Part shown: positions 37,385 through 47,337 of the stretch, one piece after another
How the letters are laid out: each line of letters starts with the position of its first letter
How positions within the stretch are numbered: position 1 is the stretch's first letter
Origin: an uncultured Flavobacteriaceae bacterium
Lineage (GTDB): Bacteria; Bacteroidota; Bacteroidia; Flavobacteriales; Flavobacteriaceae
Direction: 5' to 3'
Assembly: GCA_937136455.1 (NCBI GenBank)
Contig: CAKZOO010000004.1
Span: 1 to 56,366, forward strand
DNA: 56,366 nucleotides
Made by a program: the position numbers and the translations under genes
The notes under the pieces: generated by a model
What the model was told of the DNA's origin: nothing
What the model saw: the letters and a program-made list of their open reading frames with translations, nothing else
Database searches by the model: none

Positions 37385-37998
37385 ATGTCAAAACAAGAAC
37401 ACTGGAATACGGTCTATACAACTAAAACTCCCCATCAGTTTGGGTGGACACAACCTTATCCAGATGATTCTGTAAAGCGAATTGAGGCAACTGGGCTACC
37501 AAAATCAGCATCGATTATCGATATAGGTGGAGGAGACAGTGATTTGGCTAAAATTCTTTTAGAATTAGGTTATACAGATATAACTGTTTTAGATATCTCT
37601 GCTGCTGCTATTGAAAGAGCTAAAAAAAAATAGGTGATCGAGCAAGTGAAATACACTGGATTGTATCTGATATAACAGAGTTTAAACCCGAACGCTCCTA
37701 TGAGATTTGGCACGATCGAGCGGCATTTCACTTCTTGTTACAAGAGCTAGACATTAACAGTTATTTAAAATTAATAGATCAATTTGCTTCTAAATACGCA
37801 ATCATCGGAACATTTTCAGATATAGGCCCTACGATGTGTAGCGGTTTACCCATTACACAATACGATGAACCAAAGATGAGTGCTGCCTTAGAACAATCTA
37901 ATTTTAAAATTATTGAGAGCGACCGACCTGTTCATATCACCCCATCTGGAGGAGAACAAGCTTATTTATTTGTAACGGCTTTAAAAAACCTTGTGTAA
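37385..37998 (+). pseudogene. Class I SAM methyltransferase, split by a poly-A frameshift
   Basis: The first 82 codons encode HWNTVYTTKTPHQFGWTQ and motif I, IIDIGGGDSDLA, then LDISAAAIERAKKK and a stop. The rest of the domain continues without break in the -1 frame from the run of nine A at 37622-37630 (IGDRASEIHWIVSDI, WHDRAAFHFL, then LFVTALKNLV) to 37998. One more A, or two fewer, would restore a gene of about 204 codons. This may be a sequencing error, a true mutation, or slippage at the A run. The domain resembles small Bacteroidota methyltransferases of unknown substrate. Confidence 0.85.
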
Positions 37999-38030
37999 CT
38001 AAAATTACATTAGGTCTTTATGAATCCATC

Positions 38031-38038
38031 TATTTTTG
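38031..38038 (+). promoter_or_regulatory. -7 promoter element of the rhodanese gene
   Basis: TATTTTTG fits TAnnTTTG exactly, 28 bases before the ATG. Confidence 0.5.
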
Positions 38039-38066
38039 CCTTTGTTAATTTTAAAAAATAAAATCA

Positions 38067-38402
38067 ATGTTTGGATTAGGAAGTTTATTTGGCGGAGGTA
38101 ATTCTGAGTTTGTTACCGTATTAGATGCTGAAGAATACAGAGAACGCGTAAGTAAAGGTAAAGTACAATTAATTGATGTACGTACTGCTGGAGAATATCA
38201 AATGGGACATATTAAAGGGGCTAAGAATGCTGATTTATTCAGTCAGGTTCAGTTTAAGCAAATTGTTTCAAAATTTGATACAGAAAAACCAGTATACTTA
38301 TATTGTCAATCAGGAAACAGAAGTAAAACTGCTTCTAGTATTCTTGTAGGGATGGGTTTTAAAGAGATTTATGACTTAAGAGGTGGAATCCTCAGATACT
38401 AG
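38067..38402 (+). CDS. Rhodanese-like sulfurtransferase, single domain
   Basis: A 111-residue protein. The rhodanese fold has IDVRTAGEYQMGHIKGAKN and an active-site loop YCQSGNRS with C80 as the sulfur carrier. The start MFGLGSLFGGGN is a short Gly-rich lead without a clear signal, so it is probably cytoplasmic. Single-domain rhodaneses like this move sulfane sulfur; the partner is unknown. Confidence 0.9.
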   Translation: MFGLGSLFGGGNSEFVTVLDAEEYRERVSKGKVQLIDVRTAGEYQMGHIKGAKNADLFSQVQFKQIVSKFDTEKPVYLYCQSGNRSKTASSILVGMGFKEIYDLRGGILRY

Positions 38403-38427
38403 GTATTAGTATAAATAGAAATAATTG

Positions 38428-38457
38428 AACCTCAATACAAAAGTGTTGAGGTTTTTT
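38428..38457 (+). terminator. Rho-independent terminator after the rhodanese gene
   Basis: AACCTCAA and TTGAGGTT form an 8-bp stem with a T run on the plus strand. It overlaps the stop codon of the convergent DUF1501 gene. Confidence 0.8.
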
Positions 38458-40555
38458 ATTGCTTGATAACCTTAAAGGTTTTATCAATGGTTTTTCCTTT
38501 TGCGTGAACGATAAATAGGCCTTTCGTAAATGCCTCAGTTTGTAATTTCACTGTACGGGAAAGGGGGATACTTAGTTCTTTATTAAATAGTTCGATTCCC
38601 TGTTCGTTATAGATACTAATTTGTGTGGTCGCATCACTCCCAGGAAGCAATAGGTATAACTCATCTTTTATGGGGTTGGGATAGAATACCACCTTCTCTG
38701 AAACAAACACTTCTTTTTCAAATACACCTTGGCAACTAAGCGGAGTGAAAACTTTAATGGTGTTAACTCCACTGCTCAATTCAAGTTTGATTTCTTGACT
38801 TTTGATCTCTTGAGAGACTCCATTGAGTGTTACTGTATACTGCTCAGACCCCGATAAGTGAAGAGTGGCCGTTTTTGCAGTTAAATCTATTAATGCAGCA
38901 GCTTCAAGAGGTGCAGGCTCTACTATTTTGACATCAAATATCTGATTGTAAGTTGGCTTTTCATCAATGGTAATACTGATATGATAGGTTCCCACCTCTA
39001 AATCACTAAAGGTGATTTTGTGCTCGTTCTCTTGATTTAAGGTGGCTATTTTATCGATCACACTGATAGCAATAGTGTACTCATAAGTTGTATCAATTGC
39101 TTTTATGGTCATTTCTCCGTTGTTGGAGTCAATACAACTCAGTGATTTGGTGTGAATCTGGTAATTGTCTGCAGGCAAGGTAAAGATTTCACAGCCATTG
39201 AAATCGACTAGAGCACCCGCTGCTGTATCATTACACAAATCGTACATATCACCGACTCCATCCCCATCTAAATCAGCGTATTCTTTTGCGATAATTTGAA
39301 CGTTTTCAAAGTCTTTAAAAAGAACATCAGTACTAGTTGTGCTAGTGCCACCTAGCCATTGGTTGATCACTGCTTGATACATTTGTCTGTAATCAAATTG
39401 CCGTTCTAAATCGAATTGACCTTCAATGCTACTTGGGATGACTGGGTTAGTTCCTAGTACATTGGTGTCGAGTTTATTTCCAAAAAACAGCATAGGAGAA
39501 ACGGTACCGTGATCGGTTCCATTGGTTCCATTGGAGTGAACCGTTCTTCCAAATTCAGTTAGGGTCATTCCCAAAATTCGATCACTTTTCTTTTGAGCAT
39601 CCATCACTTGCATAAAAGCTTGAACAGCATCGTTAATTTGGCCTAGCAGATTTGCGTGTTCTCCTTTGGAGTGATCATTGGTGTCCACCTGATTTCCATG
39701 GGTATCAAAACCTCCTATTTCGACTTTGTAAATACGCGTGTTTAATCCACCAGAAATTAGTTTGGCAATGATTTTAAATTGATCTGCTAAATTGGATCTG
39801 GGAAAATCAATACCAGAAAGCTCCCCTTTGTTGTAGGCATCTTTTAAAACTTCACCATAGGAGTTAGATTGTTTAGCCATGAGTTGTAAGTACTTTAATT
39901 TTTCTCCTACATTGGTAGAAGGGTACTCATTGTTAAACTCATTGATGATTTCATAAAAGTTATCGGGATTGGAGGAAACGATACTGGTAAAGGATCTGTT
40001 CCCTGTAAATTGCAGGGAAGAATTCCAACCCATTTCAATTGCTAGGGGATGGGGGTAACTGTCCGAAGGATATGCCTCTGGAAACTCTGGATGTCTATTT
40101 TCTAAATAACGACCTAGCCAACCACTGTTTAGATATTGATTGGATTCAGATCCTGTCTGCCAAATATCCATCGATCGAAAGTGAGAATAACTAGGATTTT
40201 GATAACCTACAGAGTGTACAATTTTAAGCCTACTTTCATCGTGAAGGGATTTAAAAAAAGACATAGAAGGGTGAAGCCCTAAATCGTTTGTTCCCAAAGA
40301 CAAGATTTTACTATCCGGAAGCACTACTTGTGGACGTACAGCATGTAAGTTGGATTTCATATTCAAAGGGATCACCATATTGAGTCCGTCGTTACCACCG
40401 TTGAGCAAAAGAATGATTAAAATATTACCTTCTTGTAAGGTATTTGAAAGCAGTGAATAAGAAGAAAGGCTTAGGGGATTGATTCCAAAACTAGAAAAGA
40501 GTGCTGGCATTGCAGCAGCATGAGTCAATTGATGTATGAACGTTCTTCTCTTCAT
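38456..40555 (-). CDS. DUF1501 secreted protein with T9SS sorting domain
   Basis: A 699-residue protein. It begins MKRRTFIHQLTHAA, a twin-arginine-like signal. The DUF1501 domain (about 45-430) has the alkaline-phosphatase-superfamily-like NGGNDGLNMVIPL, then GFDTHGNQ, LTEFGRTV and GTDHGTVSPMLFFG. A calcium-type DLDGDGVGDMYDLC repeat and beta-domains follow. Residues about 620-699 are a type A T9SS C-terminal sorting domain (VFYPNPIKDELYL and a KGLFIVHAKGKTIDKTFKVIKQ-like end). It should be exported to the cell surface. It shares one base with the DUF1800 gene upstream, so they are coupled. The role of the pair is unknown. Confidence 0.9.
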   Translation of the reverse strand: MKRRTFIHQLTHAAAMPALFSSFGINPLSLSSYSLLSNTLQEGNILIILLLNGGNDGLNMVIPLNMKSNLHAVRPQVVLPDSKILSLGTNDLGLHPSMSFFKSLHDESRLKIVHSVGYQNPSYSHFRSMDIWQTGSESNQYLNSGWLGRYLENRHPEFPEAYPSDSYPHPLAIEMGWNSSLQFTGNRSFTSIVSSNPDNFYEIINEFNNEYPSTNVGEKLKYLQLMAKQSNSYGEVLKDAYNKGELSGIDFPRSNLADQFKIIAKLISGGLNTRIYKVEIGGFDTHGNQVDTNDHSKGEHANLLGQINDAVQAFMQVMDAQKKSDRILGMTLTEFGRTVHSNGTNGTDHGTVSPMLFFGNKLDTNVLGTNPVIPSSIEGQFDLERQFDYRQMYQAVINQWLGGTSTTSTDVLFKDFENVQIIAKEYADLDGDGVGDMYDLCNDTAAGALVDFNGCEIFTLPADNYQIHTKSLSCIDSNNGEMTIKAIDTTYEYTIAISVIDKIATLNQENEHKITFSDLEVGTYHISITIDEKPTYNQIFDVKIVEPAPLEAAALIDLTAKTATLHLSGSEQYTVTLNGVSQEIKSQEIKLELSSGVNTIKVFTPLSCQGVFEKEVFVSEKVVFYPNPIKDELYLLLPGSDATTQISIYNEQGIELFNKELSIPLSRTVKLQTEAFTKGLFIVHAKGKTIDKTFKVIKQ

Positions 40556-42309
40556 TAGAATAAATGGATTTCACCTAATTGAAATAAGGCTCCAAAGAGA
40601 TTTTCAATTCGGTTCGATAGGGTGTTTTTATTTTCCTCAGTGGGAGTATTCATATAAGTTCTTACCAGTTGAGCGTAATAGTTTTCACTAGCTCCTTGTA
40701 GCACTTGATTTTTGATGCGAGCCCTAGCTCTATCCTGTAAAGGAGCTCCTAATAATCGATCCGTAATTTCATCGATCACACTGTCTAAATTTTCAGGGTC
40801 TTCAAATGTTAGAAGATAGTCTGCTCGGTTGATGACCAGCTGAACCCAGCCTTCAATGTCTCCAGAGACCAAGCCATACCCCCAGCGTCCAAATGAATTT
40901 CCGAACTGTGATCGCTGAGATATCGTATAGGAGTTAATCCAAAATAAATCGTAAACAGGAGCCTGATAATAAGCAGGCCAACCAGAAACTGAAGGAGGCT
41001 CCATATAATTCAATCCTTGGTTGTTGATGTTCCAATCAATAGGTCTGTATTTGTAGTAATCTGCAGTAGCAGCATCGGTCACTTTTGATGGAATATCTGT
41101 TTCGTTTTGATAATTTCTAAGATCAAAACTAAATTCTTTCATCAATCCAAATACAAACTCAGTAGGCGCTTTGATCATTGCATTGTAAAATGAGGTATCG
41201 TAAAAATGCTCGCTTTTGAGAAGCACTTTTAAGGGAGCCATCAAATCGTAATTGTTTGCTCTTAGTATTTGAGCTAAGGGTGTGATCACATTTGCTTCAA
41301 CCGCTTCGTTTAGAACCGGATATACAAAAAACTGATAGAGTCTTCTACAGAGATAGAGGGCGCATTCTTCCGTATTAAAAATCATATCTAAGAGTTCGTC
41401 GAGCTCTGTAGCACCATCATTTCCAGTTTTCCCTTTAATGAGTGTGTTGTTGTAAAATGCTGAGAATTGCTTGTCTTCTTTATCGTGATTCCAAGGTTCA
41501 AAATAAGTTTGAATTTTTCCTTGCTTGTTCTTAGTTTCCCAAGAAAAACGCCATCCTACCAAAACTCTAGCAGCGGCAACAACATCCTCTTCTGTAAACT
41601 TGGAGTTGGGTCCCTTGCCAACAGTGAATAATTCTTGAAGTTCACGAGCGTAATTCTCATCGGGATTGTCCTTTTGACTCCCCTGTAGGTTTAAGTAATC
41701 CAACATCATCGGATCGAGTGTTAGAGCCTTAATCGTTTCTTTATAGCCTCTATAGACGGAATCAAAGAGCATGTCCATATGTTGGAACTGCATTTTTACA
41801 CTTCCTCTACCAGTGGCGAGTAAATTGTGTAAAAAGAAGACCATTTTCCAGTGAATGGAAGTTTTTTGCTCAATATTTTGCTTAAAGATCCACGCGTATA
41901 AGGATTGATGTCTGGGCCAGGGTGATCCACTTGGTTCACCAACCTCAACATAGGGTTCTCCTGGAGGAACATAAATATGACCTGAACTCTCTACCTCTTC
42001 TTTTGTAATTTCATTAAAGTAATCGTTTACAGGGGGATCAGGTTTTGCATCTGGAGTAAAGATCAAATCGATGGCCTGGTCCATACTTAAATTATCAAGA
42101 TCTTTAAAATGCCTGTAAGCATAACCCATAAGCGTTCGATTCAACAAATGCTTTTTTTGTTCTTTTCCCCAAATACCACCATAGGGAGTAATTCCAGAAC
42201 TCACTACAACTTTAGTTTTTCTAGAATTTAAGATTGATTTGAGATCGACATTTTCCTTGTAGAAAAGATCTACTAAATCAATGGGTTTATAGGGTGATTT
42301 TTGTGGCAT
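40555..42309 (-). CDS. DUF1800 protein, partner of DUF1501
   Basis: A 584-residue protein. The DUF1800 core has HLLNRTLMGYAYRH, HWKMVFFLHNLLATG, DNPDENYARELQELFTVG and EDVVAAARVLVGWRF, and then FNTEECALYLCRRLYQFFVYP. GxPxSVSGWPAYYQ is also kept. I see no obvious signal peptide at the start, which is odd for a partner of an exported protein; a further start may be missing. The stop and the start of the next gene overlap (TAATG). DUF1800 and DUF1501 genes are usually adjacent in Bacteroidota, Planctomycetota and others. Their reaction is unknown. Confidence 0.9.
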   Translation of the reverse strand: MPQKSPYKPIDLVDLFYKENVDLKSILNSRKTKVVVSSGITPYGGIWGKEQKKHLLNRTLMGYAYRHFKDLDNLSMDQAIDLIFTPDAKPDPPVNDYFNEITKEEVESSGHIYVPPGEPYVEVGEPSGSPWPRHQSLYAWIFKQNIEQKTSIHWKMVFFLHNLLATGRGSVKMQFQHMDMLFDSVYRGYKETIKALTLDPMMLDYLNLQGSQKDNPDENYARELQELFTVGKGPNSKFTEEDVVAAARVLVGWRFSWETKNKQGKIQTYFEPWNHDKEDKQFSAFYNNTLIKGKTGNDGATELDELLDMIFNTEECALYLCRRLYQFFVYPVLNEAVEANVITPLAQILRANNYDLMAPLKVLLKSEHFYDTSFYNAMIKAPTEFVFGLMKEFSFDLRNYQNETDIPSKVTDAATADYYKYRPIDWNINNQGLNYMEPPSVSGWPAYYQAPVYDLFWINSYTISQRSQFGNSFGRWGYGLVSGDIEGWVQLVINRADYLLTFEDPENLDSVIDEITDRLLGAPLQDRARARIKNQVLQGASENYYAQLVRTYMNTPTEENKNTLSNRIENLFGALFQLGEIHLF

Positions 42310-42370
42310 AAAATTGAATCTGTCTAAATTTAAGAATATTTGAATTATTTAATTAGTAAATTTAACCTTA

Positions 42371-42850
42371 ATGAAACGCAAAGAATTTTTAGGGAAGGCA
42401 TGTCCTGTATTAATACTGGCAATGATGAATACGCCATTACTAGTTTCCTGTACTAAAGAGCCTGATCCAGATCCAAAAGGAGATGATCCTTCGGATTTAA
42501 TTGGTGAATCAGGTTTTTACTATTCAGAAAACACCCTAATGGTCAATATTGAGAATGCTAATTTTTCGAATTTGAAAAACCCTGGATCTTTTGTAAATCA
42601 CTTAGAACAGGGAGTTTTAATCTTAAGAAAAGATGCCACTACGGTCTTGGCATTTGACAATTGTTGTCCTCACCAGGGAACTATCAATCGATGGACTTTT
42701 AATGGAAGTAACTTTCGATGTAATAATCACGGAAACTCCTATGGGATAGGATCCGGCTCTGTTGCCAATTGCAATTCCAATACCATCATGGGCAACCTCA
42801 AACAATTTGGAGCCTCATTAGAAGGGAATATCATCACTGTAACTTTCTAA
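42371..42850 (+). CDS. Rieske [2Fe-2S] lipoprotein
   Basis: A 159-residue protein. The N terminus MKRKEFLGKACPVLILAMM is Tat-like, and a lipobox ends LLVSC (Cys27). The Rieske ligands are in CCPHQG (C-x-H) and CNNHG (C-x2-H), near residues 98-120. A disulfide-type extra Cys pair can be made out (C97 or C98, and C134). It should carry electrons at the periplasmic face. It is divergent from the DUF1800/DUF1501 operon over a 61-base promoter region, so a functional link is possible but not shown. Confidence 0.88.
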   Translation: MKRKEFLGKACPVLILAMMNTPLLVSCTKEPDPDPKGDDPSDLIGESGFYYSENTLMVNIENANFSNLKNPGSFVNHLEQGVLILRKDATTVLAFDNCCPHQGTINRWTFNGSNFRCNNHGNSYGIGSGSVANCNSNTIMGNLKQFGASLEGNIITVTF

Positions 42851-42864
42851 AGCTACTTAAATTA

Positions 42865-45240
42865 TCAGCTCTTAGGAACTAAAACTTCTTTTGAATCCGC
42901 TGATTCTACTATTTTAGCTTTGTCGTATAACAATGGGAAGTATTGATTGTCAGCCCATTGTTTAAATAGATTGTCGTAATAGGGACTCTGTGGATCACCA
43001 GACTGTCCTGGAGAATTCATTCCAACGGCATTTTCCCAATCACCGACAGGAATGATGACTTTAAATGAAGCACCACTACTTTGATTTAAATTATTGCCCG
43101 TTGATCCAACGGTATAGGCATTTCCTCCTCTTTTATGAGGGCCAACATCTATAGAGGATCGATAGGACTCATCAATAGCATTGCTCAATGGATGTGTCAT
43201 TTTTGAGTGTTTTAATGCTGCTTGACCATAAGCCCAGTTTGATCGATCGGCACCTAATTGTTCTTCAAGTTTTTTAACTGCAGCTATAAAAGCATCAGCT
43301 AAGAATTGATCACGATCTAATGCAGATTCAAATTGCTCGACATTTTCGATCCACCCAATGAGTTTTTCCAATTGAATACTTCGAATAGAAGATCGAACTT
43401 CAGTTGGAATAAAACGATCTGCAGCATTTTCTGATAGGGCACGTTCCCAAAAAACATAGATAGAAGCTTCGATTGATGAAGTATTGAGAACGAAGTCCCA
43501 ATTGAGCAATCGATTTTTGTCCTCCTCATAGGTATCTAAAGATAAGTTATTTAAATAAGGAACTAGTTTTCGAGCAGGAACAGAGAGCTCGTCAACTTGA
43601 AGGGATTTCATTTCTTCAAGTGAGAATGATTCTTTTGAAGTTAATACTTCTTCGATGCGTTCCCCTCTAAACGAATCAGCCCAAGAAAATCCAATAGCAT
43701 CCCAATGGGTATACTCCTTTGGAGTGACATTTTGATTGGCAGTAGCGATAAATCCAATTTGAGGATTCACCGAATGAGGTTTTTCTTTTATTGGTAAATA
43801 TCCTTCCCATTCATAGGAACCATCTCCTGGAACGGGAACCATCCCAGAAAAGTTTGCTCGAATTGGAGCGATACCAACTGCTTGCCATCCTATAGTTCCG
43901 TCAGTTCCTGCCCAAATCATATTCTCTCCTGGAATATGTGAGTACTCACAGGCCTTTCTAAAGGATTCCCAATCCTTTGCCTGATCCATTCGAAGCGATG
44001 CTAAATAAGGCGCACCTCCAGGTTCTGACCAAGCGGTTCTCACAGCAAAGGCTTTGTTTCTAAGTGGATCTTTAAATACCACAGGACCGTGTTTGGTATA
44101 TTGTAAGTCTACCTCAACAGCATCTTGCCCTTTAACAGGAATGGTCTCTTTAATGGTTTTCATTTCTAACCATTCTCCTTTATAGCGATATTGATTTGTA
44201 TTTTTTGGGTTGATATCATAAACCATCAAGTCTTCTCCATCGGTTCTAAAAACAGTTAGACCCCAAGCTCCATATTGATTGTGTCCAATAGAAATGCCTG
44301 GAATTTCAGGTTCTCCACCGCCAATCACATCCCAACCTGGGGCAACTAAATGAACCATATATCGAAGCGATGGTACAGCGATGGTGCGATGCGGATCATT
44401 AGCCATAATCGGATGTCCACTTTTAGTTTTTTCTCCTTTGATAACCCAATTGTTTGACCCTAGAGATAAACTGTCGTTATAAGCAGATTGATGTGGTTGA
44501 ATTATTGCTAAGTTTTCTTTTGATCGATACTTAAGTACCAAGTCTTCAGCTTTAAAATCTAAGGGTTTGCGATAGGCGTTATAGAGTTCTAAAATATCCT
44601 GATCTAAGAGTTCTTTACTGATACTTTTATCCAATGTTAGTTTGGGTTCTTTTGGATGAAACCACATCAACTCCTTAACCTTGTCTTCTCCAATAGTTGC
44701 TACAGCTCTTCCAACAGCTAATTCATCATTGATGTTTCCCAATAATCCTTGGTGTCTTGAAATAACTACCTCAGGAGTCCATTTCTCAGGCAACATTCCC
44801 AAGGCTTTAAATTCGAGAGGAAGTGATTCAGGATCTTTTAAAGCTTCTTCGATATAAGCATTCACACCATCAGTATAGGCCTTGATAATTTGAGAACCAT
44901 CTTCGTGATAATAATTAAACTCTTCTTCTAAATCTCCTCTGTATTTAAAGAGTCGAGTCCCGATATCTCTTTTTAATTGTCGTTCTCCTAAAAGTTCAGC
45001 ACTAGTTCCAGTAGCCTGTCTCCTCCATATTTCAAATTGAAAGAGTCGATCTTTTGCTGCCGCATAGCCTTGAGCAAAAAACAAATCGTGTTGATTGTTG
45101 GCATAGATGTGATTCATTCCATAGGAATCTCTATAGATCTCCACAGAATCATGTAGTCCTTGTATGCTTAAAGGTTCAGTTGAAGACGATTGACAGCTGA
45201 TGAATCCAATCAAAAGACAGCCTAAAAAGAGGTTTTTCAT
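42865..45240 (-). CDS. Penicillin acylase-family lipoprotein
   Basis: A 791-residue Ntn-hydrolase precursor with a lipoprotein signal ending FISC (Cys16). The catalytic N-terminal serine after autocleavage is S262 in LGSNNWVIKG, and the block ANDPHR with VHLVAPG follows. The alpha-chain (to about 261) and beta-chain order fits penicillin G acylases. The enzyme should hydrolyse an amide such as an acyl-amino acid or N-acyl-homoserine lactone; the substrate cannot be told here. It lies convergent to the Rieske gene and appears to be transcribed alone. Confidence 0.92.
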   Translation of the reverse strand: MKNLFLGCLLIGFISCQSSSTEPLSIQGLHDSVEIYRDSYGMNHIYANNQHDLFFAQGYAAAKDRLFQFEIWRRQATGTSAELLGERQLKRDIGTRLFKYRGDLEEEFNYYHEDGSQIIKAYTDGVNAYIEEALKDPESLPLEFKALGMLPEKWTPEVVISRHQGLLGNINDELAVGRAVATIGEDKVKELMWFHPKEPKLTLDKSISKELLDQDILELYNAYRKPLDFKAEDLVLKYRSKENLAIIQPHQSAYNDSLSLGSNNWVIKGEKTKSGHPIMANDPHRTIAVPSLRYMVHLVAPGWDVIGGGEPEIPGISIGHNQYGAWGLTVFRTDGEDLMVYDINPKNTNQYRYKGEWLEMKTIKETIPVKGQDAVEVDLQYTKHGPVVFKDPLRNKAFAVRTAWSEPGGAPYLASLRMDQAKDWESFRKACEYSHIPGENMIWAGTDGTIGWQAVGIAPIRANFSGMVPVPGDGSYEWEGYLPIKEKPHSVNPQIGFIATANQNVTPKEYTHWDAIGFSWADSFRGERIEEVLTSKESFSLEEMKSLQVDELSVPARKLVPYLNNLSLDTYEEDKNRLLNWDFVLNTSSIEASIYVFWERALSENAADRFIPTEVRSSIRSIQLEKLIGWIENVEQFESALDRDQFLADAFIAAVKKLEEQLGADRSNWAYGQAALKHSKMTHPLSNAIDESYRSSIDVGPHKRGGNAYTVGSTGNNLNQSSGASFKVIIPVGDWENAVGMNSPGQSGDPQSPYYDNLFKQWADNQYFPLLYDKAKIVESADSKEVLVPKS

Positions 45241-45298
45241 AAGGGGGTCTCATTTTGTTGCTATCCAAGATACAAAAAACTAAGAATGAAAAACAGTC

Positions 45299-45901
45299 TT
45301 ACTCTAGAGCCTTCGCAAACACATAATTGAGTTCAGAAGCGATGTTCAAAGAGCGCTCATCATACATTTTAGATTCTAAATCCGTATCGTCAAAAGCTTT
45401 GGGATCTTCGTATCGAATAGGAAGTCTTTTTTCTGCCCCTGGAATAAAAGGACAACCTTCATCGGCAGAAGAACAGGTCATAATCGCAGCAAAATCCTCT
45501 TGAGGATTGTTTGGATCGTCGTAGAGTTTGGAATACAACTCTAATGAAGTGTCTTCTAGATGAAGTGTGTAGATAGGATTAGTTCCATTGGCTTGCTCCG
45601 TAATTTCAAATCCCATACGTTTTAATGAAGCAACAGTTCGCTCATTACAAGCAGTGATTTCCACACCACCAGAATAAGAGTTTACAGGGAGTTTATAATG
45701 ATGTCCAAGTACAAATGCCCAGGCTTGAGAAAATTGACTTCTTCTAGAATTATGGGTACAGATAAAGTTTAAATTGATCGGTTTTTGACTCTCAATCTTC
45801 TCTTTGATATAATTGATAAGATCGGTCAAAACTTCCTTTCGCTCCTCGCTAATTGAAGTAATGTCTAATAACTGAATGTTGTTTTGCAATTGAGTGTTCA
45901 T
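45299..45901 (-). CDS. arsC: Arsenate reductase, LMW-phosphatase type
   Basis: A 200-residue protein with the start at ATG 45901 (an upstream TTG overlaps acr3 and is unlikely). The low-molecular-weight phosphatase P-loop C48-THNSR-R54 fits CX5R. C143 and C150 lie in TCSSADEGC as the resolving cysteines of the thioredoxin-coupled ArsC type. It reduces arsenate to arsenite, which Acr3 then exports. The ATG overlaps the acr3 stop (TAATG), so the genes are translationally coupled. Confidence 0.9.
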   Translation of the reverse strand: MNTQLQNNIQLLDITSISEERKEVLTDLINYIKEKIESQKPINLNFICTHNSRRSQFSQAWAFVLGHHYKLPVNSYSGGVEITACNERTVASLKRMGFEITEQANGTNPIYTLHLEDTSLELYSKLYDDPNNPQEDFAAIMTCSSADEGCPFIPGAEKRLPIRYEDPKAFDDTDLESKMYDERSLNIASELNYVFAKALE

Positions 45902-46983
45902 TAGTTGTATAATTTCTTTTTTAACCAAAAGGCTGCTTGTACTAATAAGATTAAGGCAGGAACTTCAACTAAAGGACCGATGACTCCAGTAAAGGCTTGA
46001 CCAGAATTGAGTCCAAATACTCCGATGGCAACTGCAATTGCTAGCTCAAAATTATTTCCTGCTGCTGTAAATGAGATTGCTGCATTGGTGCTGTAATCAG
46101 CTCCAAGTTTTTTAGCAACCAGAAAACTCACAAAGAACATGAGTGCAAAATAGATCAGTAGGGGGATAGCAATTCGAACAACATCCAATGGAAGTTCAAC
46201 AATGATTTCTCCTTTGAGACTAAACATTAAAACGATGGTTGCAAGTAGTGCTATTAAAGTAATTTTTGATACTCTAGGTACAAACTGTTCTTGATACCAG
46301 TCTTTTCCTTTAGCATTAAGGAGTATTCTTCTTGTAAAATATCCTGCAGCAAAGGGAATACCTAGATAAATCCCTACACTTTTAGCGATTTCTCCCATTG
46401 AAAGATCAACAGTCACTCCTTCTAGACCAAAATAGGGAGGAAGAACGGTGATAAAAATATATGCGTAAACCGAATAGAGGAGTACTTGAAAGATGCTGTT
46501 TAAGGCCACTAAACCGGCAGCATATTCTCTGCTTCCTTCAGCGAGTTCATTCCAAACAATGACCATGGCGATACAACGAGCCAGTCCAATTAAGATAAGT
46601 CCCATCATATATTCAGGATAGTCGCTTAGGAAAACAATCGCCAACACAAACATCAAAATGGGGCCTATGATCCAATTGATGAGCAGTGAAATCGAAAGAA
46701 CCTTGGTGTTTTTAAACACCTCTTTCATATTCTCGTATTCTACTTTTGCAAAAGGCGGATACATCATAAGGATGAGTCCTATCGCAATAGGAATATTGGT
46801 TGTTCCACTTGAAAGAGAATTGATAAAACCAGAACTCTCTGGCAAGAAATATCCAAGTCCAACTCCAATTCCCATCGCTAAAAAGATCCACAGGGTTAAA
46901 TAGCGATCTAAAAAGCTTAATTTTTTTCGCTCTTTAGCCGATTTACATTGAATGTCTTCTGTAGTTAATTCTGATTTATTCAT
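45901..46983 (-). CDS. acr3: Arsenite efflux transporter Acr3
   Basis: A 360-residue polytopic membrane protein of the Acr3/bile-acid:sodium-symporter superfamily with about ten helices. The conserved [15 protein letters not shown] holds the key cysteine, and [15 protein letters not shown] is the second family block. A cytosolic N-terminal tail rich in charge precedes helix 1. It exports arsenite. The start overlaps the arsR end by eight bases. Confidence 0.95.
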   Translation of the reverse strand: MNKSELTTEDIQCKSAKERKKLSFLDRYLTLWIFLAMGIGVGLGYFLPESSGFINSLSSGTTNIPIAIGLILMMYPPFAKVEYENMKEVFKNTKVLSISLLINWIIGPILMFVLAIVFLSDYPEYMMGLILIGLARCIAMVIVWNELAEGSREYAAGLVALNSIFQVLLYSVYAYIFITVLPPYFGLEGVTVDLSMGEIAKSVGIYLGIPFAAGYFTRRILLNAKGKDWYQEQFVPRVSKITLIALLATIVLMFSLKGEIIVELPLDVVRIAIPLLIYFALMFFVSFLVAKKLGADYSTNAAISFTAAGNNFELAIAVAIGVFGLNSGQAFTGVIGPLVEVPALILLVQAAFWLKKKLYN

Positions 46984-47317
46984 TACTGCAACAATTGTTT
47001 AGATCAGTACTAAGTGACTGTAAAAAGTCACCCATAACTTTTTGAATGTGATTTAACTTTTCAGGGTTCAAACAATAACAACTCTTGGTGCCCTCAACTT
47101 CACCTTGAATAATACCAGCTTCTTTTAAGGCTTTGAGATGTTGTGAAACAGTTGCTTGAGAGAGTGGTAAAAAGTCTACTAATTCTCCACAAACACAGCT
47201 ATTTCTCTTTGATAAATAACTCACAATTGCTATTCGAGCTGGATGTGCCAAGGCTTTCATCCAGTCGGCTAATTGTAGATGCTCCTCAATATAATCTGTT
47301 GTTTTTGTTGTTCCCAT
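46976..47317 (-). CDS. arsR: ArsR/SmtB-family arsenic-responsive repressor
   Basis: A 113-residue winged-helix repressor. The helix-turn-helix [17 protein letters not shown] is followed by the wing. C41 and C43 in SCVCGELV are the arsenite site of the ArsR type; further cysteines are C80, C82 and the pair C109-C110. Arsenite binding should release it from the operator at 47322-47337, five bases upstream of its own start. First gene of the arsR-acr3-arsC operon. Confidence 0.94.
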   Translation of the reverse strand: MGTTKTTDYIEEHLQLADWMKALAHPARIAIVSYLSKRNSCVCGELVDFLPLSQATVSQHLKALKEAGIIQGEVEGTKSCYCLNPEKLNHIQKVMGDFLQSLSTDLNNCCSNE

Positions 47318-47321
47318 AATA

Positions 47322-47337
47322 ATCGCAATATTACGAT
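47322..47337. promoter_or_regulatory. ArsR operator
   Basis: ATCGCAATATTACGAT is a palindrome with a single mismatched pair. On the minus strand it contains TAATATTG, a near-match to the -7 element, so repressor and RNA polymerase would compete for the same site. It also lies between the divergent ars and U32 genes. Confidence 0.8.
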
